From NCBI GenBank assembly GCA_002897115.2, contig BCIH01000001.1, forward strand, positions 549,010-613,009: 64,000 nt of DNA. The letters run 5' to 3'. Of this stretch, positions 1 to 11,977 are shown piece after piece; position 1 is the first letter of the stretch; each line of letters begins with the position of its first letter. A model generated the notes under the pieces. That model saw only the letters and a list, made by a program, of their open reading frames with translations, made no database searches and was not told the DNA's origin. The DNA is from Prototheca cutis (lineage: Eukaryota; Chlorophyta; Trebouxiophyceae; Chlorellales; Chlorellaceae). Position numbers and translations under genes: made by a program.

Positions 1-1758
1 GGGCACAGGGTCTTGTGCGCCAGCAGCGTCAGCAGCACCTCGAGGCTCCATGACCCCCGATCCACAAAATCGCCGTTGAAAACATAGGGGTTGTCCGCAC
101 TCGGCGCGCCGTTGAGCTCAAAGATGCGCAGCAAGTCAAAAAACTGGCCGTGCGTGTCGCCGCACACCGTGATGTGGGAGCCGGGCGGGACATCCAGCCG
201 CACCAGCGAAGGCAACGCCTTGAACAGCCGCTGTGCCTCCAGCGCAATCTGCATGTTTGCATGTGCGGTGGATTCGTGCGAGCACACACGTTTCCCACCG
301 GTATTGCTGCCCAGGCATCGCGGGTTCCCGTCGGTGCCACAGAAAACATGCACGAGGGGCGTGGGAATCCCAGCGCAAACCCCACCACAACGAAAACCAA
401 CCCACGCCATCCCATGCTCACCCAGAGCACGTAGCGGCGGTGGAGGGCTTTGCCAGCCTTGAACGCCGCAATCATCTCCTGGATAAACTCTTCAGTCATG
501 TAGTACTCGCCGTCCGCGTTGGCTGCGGAGGGTCTCAAATTGCGGAGTGTCAGCGAACAGCATGAGCAAGAGGAGGCGGCACCAACATCCTGGGTTGTGG
601 CAACGACGATGCAGAGCAGGCCCCGGATGGAAAACCCTGACACACGACCCCATCTGAAATGCCCTCCCTCTCAAGAAACCATGCCCAGAAAACAATCGCA
701 CTTGGAAGAGCAGGGCCGTCGTAGCTGCTGCTGATGGCGATGTCAGACAGGACGATGCTGTCAGACACGGCCTTGTCATCCTCGGGCGATCGCAGCGCCT
801 CCGCAAACCGCATGTGCTTCAGCTGCTTCTCTGCCTCAGCCAGCTGTCGCCANGTTTGCAGAGGGCAGCGTTTAGTGTGTGTGGTGTGTATGCAGGGGAG
901 TGTTGATGTTTGGGGGACCCACACAGTCCGTGCCGTCCCCATCCAAGGCAAAATCCCCCCCCCCCCCCCCAAACACGCACATGATCCCAAGAACCCACCT
1001 TGCGTCTGAGGTCGGGATCCCGAGGCACCAGCTTGGCTGCGATTCTAAAGTCACGCACCGCATCCTTGAAATGTGCAAGCGCAAAAGCGGCGTCACCACG
1101 GCGGTAGTACGCCTGCGCCGGACCAAGAAAATAGAGTGTCAGTGACGACGTGAGCAAATCCTCCACGGTGCATCCCCGTCATAAAATGCCCCAGGTGCGC
1201 ATCGGGTAGCCGGTCCACATGCATTCAGACCACGGACATGTGCGGGGGGGAAGCACGCGTCTCTTTCATGAATGCCCCCGCCTCGGGGAGGGACAGACCA
1301 CCAAAGGCAGCACATGGCGCGCCATGACACCAAGATTCACATCATGTCCTCCACCAAACCCCCTACCTTGGCATATTTGGGGTCCAGTTCGATGGCTTTG
1401 GTGGCGTCCACGGCAGCGGAGCCGTACTCCTCCAGCCGCAGGTGGGCAAAGGACCGGTTGGAGTGGTAGACGGCGTTGCTGGGGTCCAGCTCGATGGCCT
1501 TGCTGTACTCGTCGACGGCTTCGTGGTAGTGCTTGGCTGCAANATGCATGCACAGTTGTGGGTATACATGAGGTGTGGAATGCAATTCGACATCGAAACA
1601 TGCCCCAAGGACACCTCAAGTCACAGAGCCCCTCCACGACCGCGATGCGGCCAGTCGGTCTCGCCTTTGAAAGCGGCGTTGGCCCGCTCCTTGTGCCCCT
1701 CTGCTACCGCCTTTGTCTCATCGGAAACCTCCCGGTCATGGAGGGACACCTCCACCAT
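1..1758 (-). CDS. PP5: Serine/threonine protein phosphatase 5, 3' end outside window
   Basis: PPP-family phosphatase with N-terminal TPRs, which in this family bind Hsp90 and restrain the catalytic domain. Translated exons begin MVEVSLHDREV at 1758. TPR blocks follow (KERANAAFK; then YSKAIELDPSNAVYHSNRSF; then AYYRRGDAAFALAHFKDAV). A linker ends in DGEYYMTEEFIQEM, and the phosphatase core shows metal-ligand motifs GDTHGQ and GDFVDRG before the window edge. At least six exons; intron lengths are about 60-220 bp. The first intron has a GC donor (AAAG|GCGAGA near 1664), and a C16 run (955-970) lies in another intron. The rest of the catalytic domain lies beyond position 1. Family assignment is secure; the exact start is inferred from the first ATG before the TPR. 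Confidence 0.93.
955..970. repeat. C16 homopolymer in a PP5 intron
   Basis: Sixteen C on the + strand, a G tract in the PP5 transcript. One of at least seven long G/C runs confined to introns in this window. Confidence 0.9.
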
Positions 1759-2205
1759 CCCGGCAGGCGTGATCGCCACGGCGCTGGCCAAGTGGACGGG
1801 ACGGGAGCCGTCACGGGCAGAGCGCTCAAGTTGAAACCGGGCAGCAAGGCACGGATGCCCAAAAGGGTGTGCAAGATGCACTTCCACAAAACCAACAGTT
1901 AGTGAATCGCGCTGCTGGCGGGACGTCCTGGGCTTCTTGGTGTGGATCGGTTTTGCGGCCCTGCCCTGATCACGCGGAGCGACTACCCCGGCGTCCCTGA
2001 AGAGCAGATGGATCGAGGGGGGATTTTCATATACTGAGCCTGGTCTACAAGCACCTGATCCCCACGTCCCTGCACGTTATTCTCGTCATTCATATTCATT
2101 TGAAATTGTGATGGTGCTGGGATGAGATCGGGGAGGGTGGCAGCCTCGGCGGACTGAGCGAACAAGTCGTGCGCGAGTGCCGGAGCCCCGGTGCTGCGGG
2201 AGCCC

Positions 2206-3044
2206 ATGGCCTCCACGCCCAGGCAGTGCTCCCGCAGCTGCCTGGACTACCTGCTCCTGGAAGTGGTGGACTACTATGCGACAGACAAATACGAGTCTCA
2301 GGCGCAGGTATGTACGCGTGCAATGGAGGCCCTTGCCGTCAGGCACTGGGGGTTTGATGGATGATCAATCACGGCCATGGAGATCATCATGGTCCAGCTG
2401 CGTCCGGCCAGGCATGTGGAGGTCATTGTGATGAGAATATTCGACACCCGCACCATGCCTAAAAAGACCGTTCGTTCTTCTCACCTCCTGCGCCAAAGGA
2501 CGGCGACGCTCTGGACAGCAGCTCCGTGGGCCCGCCCACGCCCCTGCCCCGGCCGCTTGCAGCGGCGGNGCTCGAGTCCATNGGACTTCGGGTTGGCGTG
2601 GCCTTGGCGGAGCGCTGCGTGCTGGGACGGCCCCCGTTCCCCACGCCGCTTGACGCAGTCAAATTCCTGTGCCGGGACCTGTGGCTCGCGGCCTTTGGCA
2701 AGCAGGCGGACAACCTGCGGACCAACAACCGCGGCACATTTGTGATCCGGGACGTCCAGTTTGCCTGGCTGGCTGCACTGCACCCCAATCAGCTACAAGA
2801 CAGCGGCGGCNGTGGGGTCGATGTCACGGCACACGCCGAGCATGGCAACGGAGCGCCGCAGNCCCTCGCTGCCGCCCTGACGGCCGCACGGGCGCTGCTG
2901 CCCTGCGCGCTCATCCGGGGTGCGCTGGGTGCACTGGGCCTGGAGGCCTCTGTGTCCATGGACGCGTCGGGCCTGCCCCAAGTCGACTTCACGCTCGTCC
3001 TAAAACCCGGCGAGGGTGCTGTGGCCGGTGGTGCCACGACGTGA
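2206..3044 (+). CDS. TRS33: TRAPP complex subunit 6 (Trs33/TRAPPC6)
   Basis: Core subunit of the TRAPP tethering complex that activates Rab1/Ypt1 at the Golgi. Exon 1 is 2206-2307 (MASTPRQCSRSCLDYLLLEV) and exon 2 is 2499-3044; the intron is GT-AG and phase 0. Diagnostic stretches are LRVGVALAERC, DAVKFLCRDLWLAAFGKQ, DNLRTNNRGTFVIRD and CALIRGALGALGLEASV, in the order found in TRAPPC6 (membrane-proximal helices, DNLRTN motif, terminal strands). The product is about 215 aa, longer than the usual ~160, because of a Gly/Pro-rich insert after exon 1 and an insert near residue 140. Several N bases lie in exon 2 but the frame stays open. Confidence 0.92.
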
Positions 3045-3537
3045 GGTTTCCTCTCTCTGCCAATGGNTATCCGACGGGAGATGGCAAGCGAAGCATCCTG
3101 GCACAAGGCGCTGTGGCTCCGGCGGACCGGTGGGCGAGGGCCGGGCGGCTGGTTGGAGACCCTGCTCGGAGCCAACACGTGCCATACAGACCAACCAGTG
3201 TTGCGAGGAGGAGGATCCCTGTGCGTCCCAGAGCTGCAAATCGATGGACTGTTGAATGTGGAAACCGCGGTATTGGCAGTGTAGGGTCGCCCAGTGGCGC
3301 AGACGTGTGCTGCCTAGGGGAGGTCGTGGTGGTGGCAGATATTTTCTGCGGGTACACCCCCAGCTGATACTTGGCACAGCTATGGGGAACGGACTGCCGG
3401 CGTGGAAAGCGGCCTGACGCGTGCCGTCCTGGCAGATTAGACATTCCTGAAATTTGTAGCGTCGATACGCCTTCGGGCGCACATCGTGCGTGAAAAAAGC
3501 TAGATCTTCGCTGAGCTTGAGCGTTACTGAGGGGACC
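3045..3537. other. Spacer TRS33-SERF
   Basis: About 490 bp with no convincing coding potential on either strand. It must hold the TRS33 3' UTR and the SERF promoter. Overlapping frames here lack recognisable motifs. Confidence 0.5.
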
Positions 3538-4047
3538 ATGGTACGCTGGTCTGGGCGGAGCCAAGTGCTGCATCTCGACTGAGAACAGGACATCGCCTGA
3601 AGGAAACAAACACACAATGCATGTTTAAACTTTTGCAGACTCGGGGAAACCAGCGTGAGATCGATCGTGCACGTGCTCAGGCGCGGAAGGAGAAATACGC
3701 CAGGGGAGGCAAGGACGATGGCCTGACGCCCGGGCAGCGCAAGGAGAGGTACGCGGCCCGTGGCATGCCCTGCCTTGAGTTCGTTCCAATGGTNGGATGT
3801 CGCCCCTGGACAGATCCTGGTGGTTGCTGCGGGGGTGTCTCGGCCTGGCGGATGGGGCGCTGACCCTTCCGGAAGCCACTGCTGCCCGGGCACGGGAGAT
3901 CCGGCTGCCGTGGAGACGCCCACCCTGACGGTCGTGACTGTGATTCTTCCAAAAGGGTTCCCTTCTGCCACATGTTCGTACAGGGACGCCAAGGCGCTCC
4001 AGGAGAAGCTGGCTAAGAAGGCAGCCGCAGATGCAAACAAGAAGTAA
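3538..4047 (+). CDS. SERF: Small EDRK-rich factor (SERF/4F5 family)
   Basis: Small, highly charged nucleic-acid/amyloid-modifying protein of the 4F5 family. Three exons splice to a 58-aa protein starting M-TRGNQREIDRARAQARKEK, followed by GGKDDGLTPGQRKER and DAKALQEKLAKKAAADANKK. Exon 1 coding sequence is only the ATG (3538-3540, directly followed by GTACGC). Exon 2 is 3639-3748 and exon 3 is 3984-4047, and the three together are exactly 177 nt. The start is chosen because exon 2 opens in frame with the conserved TRGNQR and only this ATG|GT supplies the Met. Length and sequence match the family closely. Confidence 0.93.
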
Positions 4048-4216
4048 CAAGTCAGCGGGCCCTTTGCTGGTCACAGGATGACATGCACATGCCTGGTCGG
4101 TTAACCCTACAATTGACTGAGCAGGCCATGGACAGGGTTCCCGGTGTAATACAGCGGGCATCACATCCATCCAATGGTACAAACCAGCGATCAAACTTCC
4201 ACGACAATCCGGCATC

Positions 4217-6236
4217 TCACGAGATGAAGGCGCGCTTGAGTTGGTCCAGATGGCACCGGTACCCTGCNTGGCGTGAGGTGGTTGTACTGTGGTTTTTCGG
4301 GTCGGAAGACGAGTGCGACTGGAGTGATTGCATCCACAACAGCAAGGAAAATCCTCTGACAGAACAGCGTCATGACCCCCTGAGCGCACCGGTGATGGGG
4401 CAGGTGACAAATCCGCCGTCGGCATCGGCCTGTGCCCGGAGCGCCCGCGCTCCGTAGGCATAGCCATTNGGCAGGACCATCGGCGGGTTGTGCTCGTCCA
4501 GGACGTCGCCGCTCAGCGCACAGAGCAGCTGGGAATGGCTGATCTTTGGGCGGGGAAGGCCCTGTGCCAGCCGCACGTACTTGTCTGACCGCAGCGGGTC
4601 GGACCGGCTCCGTGGCACAGAAATTGGGCAGCTCAGCATGCTCAGCCCGTTCTGCAGTGGGCGCCGGTTGAGAGTTGCTGGGTTTGATTGTCGGCTNCTG
4701 TGAAAGCATGGCAAAGGAAGAGGCGATGCAGCAGGGAGTTGCTATTGACGAGCCAGGACTCGACGGGAGCGCCACACACAACAGCGCAGACTCTCCACCA
4801 CCAACAGCAAANCAGGGCCCCGACCTGAAACTGCATGACCAGCGGCGACTCTGGGAACAGGCCGTTGAGACGGTACACTGTGGCCTTAAACTGCTGCGCC
4901 AGCACCTCCCACTGCAAAAGGTTATTTTTGTGTGTGTGTGGGTGGGTGGGTGGGGGGGGTCTGATTACGGGCAGTGGGGTGTGAGAGAGAGAGTGCCTCG
5001 TCGACAAGATTGACACTTGCCAAAAAAGTGGGCAATAACTAAGTCGCACAACACCTGTTACTACAAACAAAACTCTCCACGTCACAAATATCCAGGCCAA
5101 CACCCTCACTCGTTTCTCATCGAGCAGTTCTTTGGCCGTGGGCGTGTGGGGCGCGGCAAGCAGGCCCGCCACCGCCTGCATGCTGGCCAGCTGGCTCCCC
5201 ACCCACGGCGCCAGGTGTCGCCGGCCGTGCGCCAGCGCGCCACGTACGTCGCCGCAGCGCAGCAACTCGACGAACTGCTGGCGCCGAAGGTGGTATACCA
5301 GCGGGGAGCGTGCNCGGGTGAGTCGCGCCACGTTAGCCTCGCACCAGGCCAGCGCGGGGCCGCAGTCGTGCGCCCTCAGTGCATCCACCACGAGCCGCGC
5401 CGGCTCCAACCAGTGCGCATCCGTCAGTTCCTGGACGTTGGAGTGAGAGCGTTCGGTTAATGGGGTTGGAGCGAGCAGACATGGGTGCCTGGCTCCCTCC
5501 GCACAGACATATGCATCCACAGACACAGGCAACCCCCAACCTCCCCAGGAACACGACCGACAAACGTCCACACCTTGGGAATGCCCGAGATCTGAGCCAG
5601 GCGATCTGCCGCGCGGTGGTACCCCGCGCGGAGCAGGTGGTCCACCAGGAGCTGCGGCATGCGTCGAGCATTCCAGTCCACCGCCGCGCCGGGCGTGGGA
5701 CTGCCGAGCGAGGAAATGTAAGCCGCGCGAGCCTTCAGCCGCTGCAGGTCTGCCTCTTCTTCCTCCCTGATTTGGGACAACTGCATGTGTATTTGCATGT
5801 GCATGTGCATGTGGAGGGTTGGAAATGGTGTGGGAGGGTGCAAGGGGAGCGGCCTTGGTCATTACGGCATCCTGGACAAGGGCCCCTGGCCCCTGCAGAA
5901 CACACACCTGGCTGCGCAGGGCTTGCAGCCTGTCTGCCACGGCTTTCAGGGCCTGCAGCGTCTCGGGTGCTGTCGCTGGGCCAGAGGGGATGGAGGCCAG
6001 CGCGCTGCCAATGTCCTCCAGCAGGTACTTGCGCTCTCGGGTGGTGCGCTTGAGCGACTCGTAGGGCACCTGGCAGGCAAGATGAGAGCCAGGCAGAGGG
6101 GGTGTTCGCTCGCACAGCTGCACCAAAGTCCACCCATGACTGACCCATCACAGATGTATCAGTTGGCTTATATTTCCACGGCGGCATCAACACCGGCATC
6201 CACCTTGATGAGGGCCCCATCCAGCGTCTCGGCCAT
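4217..6236 (-). CDS. MAEA: MAEA/GID9-type subunit of the CTLH (GID) E3 ubiquitin ligase
   Basis: Catalytic-module subunit of the GID/CTLH ligase. Exon 1 is 6204-6236 (MAETLDGALIK), then VPYESLKRTTRERKYLLEDI, as in MAEA. A LisH-like helix pair follows (MPQLLVDHLLRAGYHRAADR), a CTLH segment (ARLVVDALRAHDCGPALAWC), a CRA region, and a C-terminal RING-like domain (CPIS, CALSGDVLDEHNPP, NGYAYG, VTCPITG). The last coding exon was found by splicing VTCPITG to YRCHLDQLKRAFIS and stop at 4217, which mirrors the animal C terminus. At least six introns; several carry GT-rich tracts. N bases fall in exons and introns. Confidence 0.9.
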
Positions 6237-6531
6237 CGTCCTGGGGTTTGAGGGACGGCCCGGCGGGCCTTCTACGCCCAGACGCGCGTTTATCACCACC
6301 CACGCGTCATCAATGTCTCGTACATATTGCTATGACAACTATGGGATGTATGCAATGGAACTCGTTGACCTGGGAAGAGTTCCGGGTGGCAGCGAAACGA
6401 AGGGAGTGGGGTACGATCCCAGAGAACCTGGGGGCGCACCCCACAAGAGATCCTCGAGGGTTGTCCTCACAGCACGTGTTCAATGGTGCTGTTCCGCAGG
6501 CCAAAGCCAGCGGAGTATCTTGGTGATGAAA
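6237..6531. other. Spacer upstream of MAEA
   Basis: Presumed MAEA promoter region. A + strand frame (MQWNSLTWEEFRVAAKRR, about 6350-6520) is open but has no recognisable domain and I do not call it. Confidence 0.35.
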
Positions 6532-6840
6532 TCATACAAGGTGGAGCGCCTGGGAGGCAGGGGACATGCAAAGGGGGAGCTTGGTTTTGCAATCAAAAGG
6601 CGGCGGTCTTTTGCCGGTCAGGACCAGTCTCTCCCCCAGGTGGCGGATGTTGCGCACGGCGTTGACGTCGCAGTTCCACACCATGCCACATCTCTGGCAT
6701 CTGAGGATAGCGTACTTGTTCCGGGCGGTGTTGCTGGGCAGGCCACTGTCAACCGGGGAGCATCACGTCCACCGGCCTCGCCCCGGCCTGGAGCACCTGT
6801 TGCACTTGATGCCGGCGTACCGTCTGGGTGAGTGTCTTCT
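6532..6840 (-). pseudogene. C-terminal zinc-ribbon fragment of a TnpB/Fanzor-like protein
   Basis: Reading the minus strand gives KCNRCSRPG (CxxC, 6793-6804), an in-frame TGA (6763-6765), then NKYAILRCQRCGMVWNCDVN and AVRNIRHLGERL before a stop at 6532. The CxxC...CxxCG...WNxDVNAxxNI pattern is the hallmark of the OrfB/TnpB zinc ribbon and the last RuvC motif, whose catalytic Asp would be at 6667-6669. This is the typical end of TnpB and of eukaryotic Fanzor RNA-guided nucleases. No RuvC-I or RuvC-II block could be found upstream, and a stop separates the two CxxC pairs, so this looks like a decayed copy. An unrelated zinc ribbon with a similar tail is possible. Confidence 0.5.
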
Positions 6841-8541
6841 CTTCCGACCCCCGCCGCATCGTGAAGGCGTGCCTCTTGCACGTGCTNGNCNACCTCAATG
6901 CCACCCCTGCGGTATGCACGTCCCAGGGCAGCCGCCGGTGCAGCCCTCCCTTCGAGGTCTTCCTCACNCNGCAGCAGTGCGTCGTGCGGGGTGGCCCGGT
7001 GCCGACCGGGGAGCTGTCCCCGGCCCTGNGACAGCTGGCGCATCGACCAGNCAGATGCAGTGGCTGCACTATCCATTCCCCTGGTCCGGCTTCAATGCAG
7101 GATGAGGAGAAGGCGTTTTTTGACTACGGACGTCAACCAGCACCAGCCACCCACAGGTCCTCAGCCCGACGATGAAGCCCAGCACATGGACGACTGGCAT
7201 GATCTGAGCCAGGTGCCGGCAGCGTCGGCCCAACCCCCGCTGTGCTGAGCAGGATTCACCACGAGACATCCATGCTGCCAGATCCCAGCAGGCTGCTGTG
7301 GACAGCCAGCTGGTCTCGCTGATCCCGAGCGCGGCACCCCAACGTGGGGACGATGCTGGACCTTCAACCCTGGGTCCTTGGCACCCCTGAAAGACTTTGT
7401 CCTCAACGGCATCGTGCAGTATCACATGCTAAAGCGCCCACATGCACCGAAGGATGACCATATTCGATTCACTCAAGGAGTGTTAGGCACCCGCTCCCCG
7501 GAACCCGTCGACAAGTGGGCGGCAGAGCTGGAAGAAGAAGGGCTCTGGGCTGAAATGCCTCTCAACTCAGGCTCTGGATCCAAGAAGCGGAAGATCGAGT
7601 GGCAGGCAGAACAGCAGCTGCCAGAAGTGCAAGCGGAGGGCCACAGCGAGATTAAATGCAGCTGCAGAGGCCCAGAAGACGGTGGCCATGACATTGCCCG
7701 TTGCTGAACTTGAACCTGATCCCTAGATAGATTGACCTGTCTTTGTCTGCACAGTACTCCCCTTGATTCGACAAAACAATGGGCAATTGAATGATGGTAT
7801 GGAGGTGTAAGACGAGATTTTCTTGTGGAATCAGCCCACACAGCACCAGAAGGCGCCCCAAACAGTGTGTGTCCCCCCAAGGCCTTGCCGACCTCGAGCT
7901 TGTTTAAAAGCCCAGGGCCGTCGAACGAAAAGCCGACATAATCGCGGAGACACAACTCCCATTTGCACCCTCAATCCTTTCATTATCTTGATTTCTGGGG
8001 TAACAGGCGCTTCAAGGGCCTGCACGCGCGGTTTGGTGGCCCCGTCCTCCACAGCTGCGCAGCACCCGAACGTCGAAGGGTGATTGCCCACAAACGCGCT
8101 CCGTACTGGCCGCGCCCTGTTCTGAGACTAGACTTTTGGTGCGGAATAAATAATTTTCGCGCGGTCATACAGGGGGGTGCTGCACGGGTGCTGCCCGGAA
8201 GGGCCTGGGAGGGATTTTCGGGAATCGTCTTACCCCGAAACGAGCAGCTGCCTGTCCCCAGAGCGCCGCACGCGAAGATCAGCTCCTCAGCACTGCTGCT
8301 GGCTCTCTGGACTCTAAAATATNCCAGACAACCATCCTATTTTCAAAATTGTACATTTGGCACTGTCTAAGTGCTCGTTATTGTGTGGCCTGGGACGAGC
8401 CGAGGTTGAGATCGCAGGCTGGCCACAGCAGCACCGGGGCCGTGATCCGTGGGTCGCGTTTGCGCTGTGCTGTTTCAGCACGGAATAGGACTTTGACAAG
8501 GAGCGGCAGCAGCTGTGCCGTTGGCCTAGCGCGCCATAGCG
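6841..8541. other. Sparse 1.7 kb region between the TnpB-like remnant and the TM9 gene
   Basis: Lower coding order than its neighbours, with many N bases at 6887-7051. The longest + strand frame (to 7707) includes HMLKRPHAPKDDHIRFTQGV and an NLS-like GSKKRKIEW but matches no family I know; its in-frame ATG is near 7426. It could be an exon of an unrecognised gene or remains of the same mobile element. Nothing else could be supported. Confidence 0.35.
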
Positions 8542-11432
8542 ATGGCACGGCGGCAGCTGGTATGTGTGGCGTTTGTCTTGGCCCTCGGGGCCGAGCTCGC
8601 CGGGGCCTATTATCTGCCTGGCACCTACCCCCAAGAGTTTGCCAAGGGGAGTAGTATTGAAGGTGCGTGACATGGTGCGGCCCGGTCGTTGGTGCGGAGG
8701 TTTGTAGCCGAGCATGGCCTCATGTTCCGGACACCTGGCGGACTGTGGTGGCCTGACACGGGCTGTCCCTGGATCCCCATCCACCGTAGCCGAGGCGAAC
8801 TCTCTGGTGTCGTCGGAGACGGAGATTCCGTACAGGTACTACAGGATGCCCTTCTGCGTCCCCCCCGGCGGTGTGAAGAGGGCGTCCAGTACCGTGAACC
8901 CCGGCACCATCCTGCTCGGCATTCGCATTAACAACTCCCCCTACAACTTCTCCGTCATGGTGCAACCGGGGGATCAAGGGCCTGAGACTGGAGGTGTACT
9001 CTGCTGAATGTCTTTTTGAGTGTGGCTGCCTTTGCTGCTGGTGTTCCACGGGTCAGACAGGGTTGTCTGGTGAAGAGGCAGCTGTCGCCGAGGGAGGGGT
9101 CCGTCAGCCTGGGTTCCACACGTGGTTCTCACCGGCGTTGCTGATCCCCTNTGTGCCATGCAGGAGGAGAGCAAGACGCAGCCAGCATGCAAGGGCGAGG
9201 AATACCCCGATGGCTTCTACTCGGCTCTTACCGACAAGGAGACCAAGGTATGCATGTGTCGGTTGTGTGCGGGGCGATGTGGATGCGGCGATGCTTGCAT
9301 GCCAGCCGGGAGCCAGATGACCATCCCACCTAAAAAACCCGCCCACCACACATTTTGCAGGTTTTGAAGGAGAAGATCCGGGATCAGTACCGTGTGCGTT
9401 TGATCCTGGACAACCTGCCCATCACCACCTACGACCTGGAACTGGACCCCGAATCCGGTGGGTTTGGGGGCGGTCACGTAGCGTGTGATCTGTAGAATGG
9501 ATCAGACGATGTGAAGTTGGGTGAAAGCTGGGTTCATTGGGTGTAATAAATGAATAAATATATACTGGTGTGCGTATCCACGAGGGCCCAGCCCGGTGCG
9601 GCGTCTCACGACAGGCCAGCCCAAATCCCTTCAAACAAACACACATTCACATCTCGCAGTGCTGCCTGGCTATGAGGTTGGGTACAAGAAGGATGACAAG
9701 TATTATGTCAACAATCACCTCATGTTTAAGATCCTCGTGCACGAGAGCGATGGCCGCTACTCCCGTCTGACCTCCAACATCGACCTCATGACCGACACGG
9801 AGGTGCGTATTTGTTGTCGGTGTACTTGATGATGTGTGTGTTTGCTTGTATGTATCTCATCTCTGCGCTACGAATACGCGTCCACAGGTCGGGGGACGCA
9901 AGCTGCTGGCTGCCCCCGCGGCTACCCCTGCCACCGGCGACCAGAAGTTGTACATGATTGTGGGCTTTGAGGTGGTGGCGTGCTCCATCGAGCGCATTCC
10001 CGGCCAGCCCTTTAAGAACATCCCCTGCCCCCAGTCGCCCGACGACAGCCGCGCGCCCAAGGCCCAGGAAGTGTCCAAGGGTAGGCAGGGGATGGGAAGA
10101 GTCTTTGCTTGGTGTCATGTCACCTCTCCTCTGGCCATACCCAGCACCAGTCGACCAATCNTGCAGTCAATGAGCCAACCACCCCCGGTCATGCGCACAG
10201 GTGCCAAGATTGCATACACGTACGATGTGTACTGGGACACGAGTGATATCACGTGGGCTTCTCGATGGGACGCGTACCTGCGCATGCCCGGCGGCCGCGT
10301 GCACTGGTTTTCCATCGCCAACTCGCTGATGGTGGTGGCGGTGATGACGTGCATCGTGGCGCTGATCACGCTGCGCACGATTCGGCGCGACCTGGCGCAC
10401 TACGAGTCCCTGCTGGTGGACGGCGCGCCCGCGGGCCCGGGCGCCCCCGCGCCCGACGCCGAGGAATCTGGGTGGAAGATGGTCGGCGGCGACGTGTTCC
10501 GGGCGCCCAGCGAGGCGCTGTCGCTCGCGGTGCAGGTCGGCAGCGGCGTGCAGATCCTGGCTTCGGCNGCGGTGACGCTGTTGTTTGCGAGCCTGGGCTT
10601 TTTGTCCCCGGCATCGCGCGGGTCGCTGCTCACCGCCGCGCTGGCCATGTACCTGNTGCTCTCCGTCGCCGCGGGGTACTCGAGCGTCTGGCTGTGGGGC
10701 GTGACGCAGCGCAGCCACGAGGGCTGGCACCGCGTGTGCTGGCGCGTGGCCTGCTACTTCCCCGGTGTCACTGTCGCGGCGTTGACTGTGGTCAACATGT
10801 TCCTGTGGGCCACGGCCAGCGCGGGGACCATCCCTCTGGGCTTTTTCTTCTCGGCCATCTTCCTCTGGCTCCTGGTCAGCATCCCGCTCGCCTATGGCGG
10901 CGGCGCGCTGGCGGCCCGCCGGCCCATTGCCCCGTGGCCTTCTCGGACCAACCAGATCCCGCGCCACATCCCCGCCCCCCACTGGACCAGCCACCCGCTG
11001 GTGCTGTTCCTGGCGGCCGGGCTGCTGCCTTTTGGGACTGTGTTCGTGGAGCTGTATTTTGCCATGACCAGTCTGTGGCAGGGCTACTTCTACTACATCT
11101 TTGGCTTCCTGGCCATCGTCGCGGCGCTGACGGTGCTCATTACCATCGAAGTGGCCGTCGTGTGCACGTACGTCCAGCTGTGCGCGGAGGACTACCTGTG
11201 GTGGTGGCGCAGCTTCTACCGTGGCGGCTCCCTCGCGCTCTACGTCGCCGTGTACTCGCTGGGGTTCCTGTTCAACACGCTCAAGCACCTGTCGGGCTTC
11301 GTGCCCGTGGTGCTGTACCTCTCCTACATGGGTCTCCTCACCTGGTGCATCTTCCTCGCAAGCGGCACCATCGGCTTCCTCGCATCCTACATCTTCACCG
11401 TCAAGATCTTCGAAAGCGTCAAGGCAGACTGA
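8542..11432 (+). CDS. Transmembrane 9 superfamily (EMP70/nonaspanin) protein
   Basis: Golgi/endosomal nine-span membrane protein. Seven exons: 8542-8662, 8790-8959, 9164-9247, 9361-9457, 9660-9802, 9888-10080, 10201-11432, all GT-AG, giving about 679 aa. A signal peptide (LVCVAFVLALGAELAGA) is followed by YYLPGTYP, the EMP70 start of the mature luminal domain, and luminal motifs include YEVGYKKDDKYYVNNHLMFK. WASRWDAYLRMPGGRVHWF precedes the first TM segment, and eight more hydrophobic segments follow. The C terminus ends ESVKAD, fitting the family's KxD/E COPI/Golgi retention signal. The last exon carries almost the whole membrane domain. Confidence 0.95.
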
Positions 11433-11977
11433 TGGATGGATGGATGGATGGTGCTGGGAGGAAACGAGGTGTGGGTGTGCATGCCGTGGCGCCGAGGCAG
11501 TGAGCATGGTCCTCTTCATGAGCGACAAGGGCTCGTGTGGCGGCGAGGATCCCTTTGTCGTTCTTTCCTCCGGGCACTGAAACGATACCCAATTTGGAAA
11601 GTGCCTCTCCTGCTCAAACCCCCCCCCCCCCCGCCCGCATCCATCCATTCATCCACACACACTCAGAGGCTTTGCCGCTGCAGAAAACCAGTACCACACC
11701 TGCTGCACCACCCTCCTCCCCGGGTTCTCCCATTGGGAGGACTGTTGCTGCTGCTGTCTTGACACCAACTCCCTTTTGGGTTTCCTTCACGCGTTGCATG
11801 CGCCCTTGACTCTTGAAATGTCCGAGGGGGGACGGTGCGCAGCAGGGGACAGGCAGAACACAGGGCGGTCCGGTGTAGTTCGAATGATCAAGGGAGAGTG
11901 CCATGCAGGAATGTGAGGGGTCGCCATCCCAAGCAAGCAGGAACACAAGTGCGTGAACACCACCGTTCCACACATGA
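11433..11977. other. Convergent 3' spacer TM9-ELP5
   Basis: Holds both 3' UTRs. A short GATG repeat sits at 11433-11450 just after the TM9 stop and a C run near 11620-11632. No gene seen. Confidence 0.5.

Noticed and set aside
10167..11648. 493-aa open frame antisense to the TM9 gene
   Set aside because: GC-rich codon shadow of a clearly conserved gene; low-complexity His/Gln/Arg composition.
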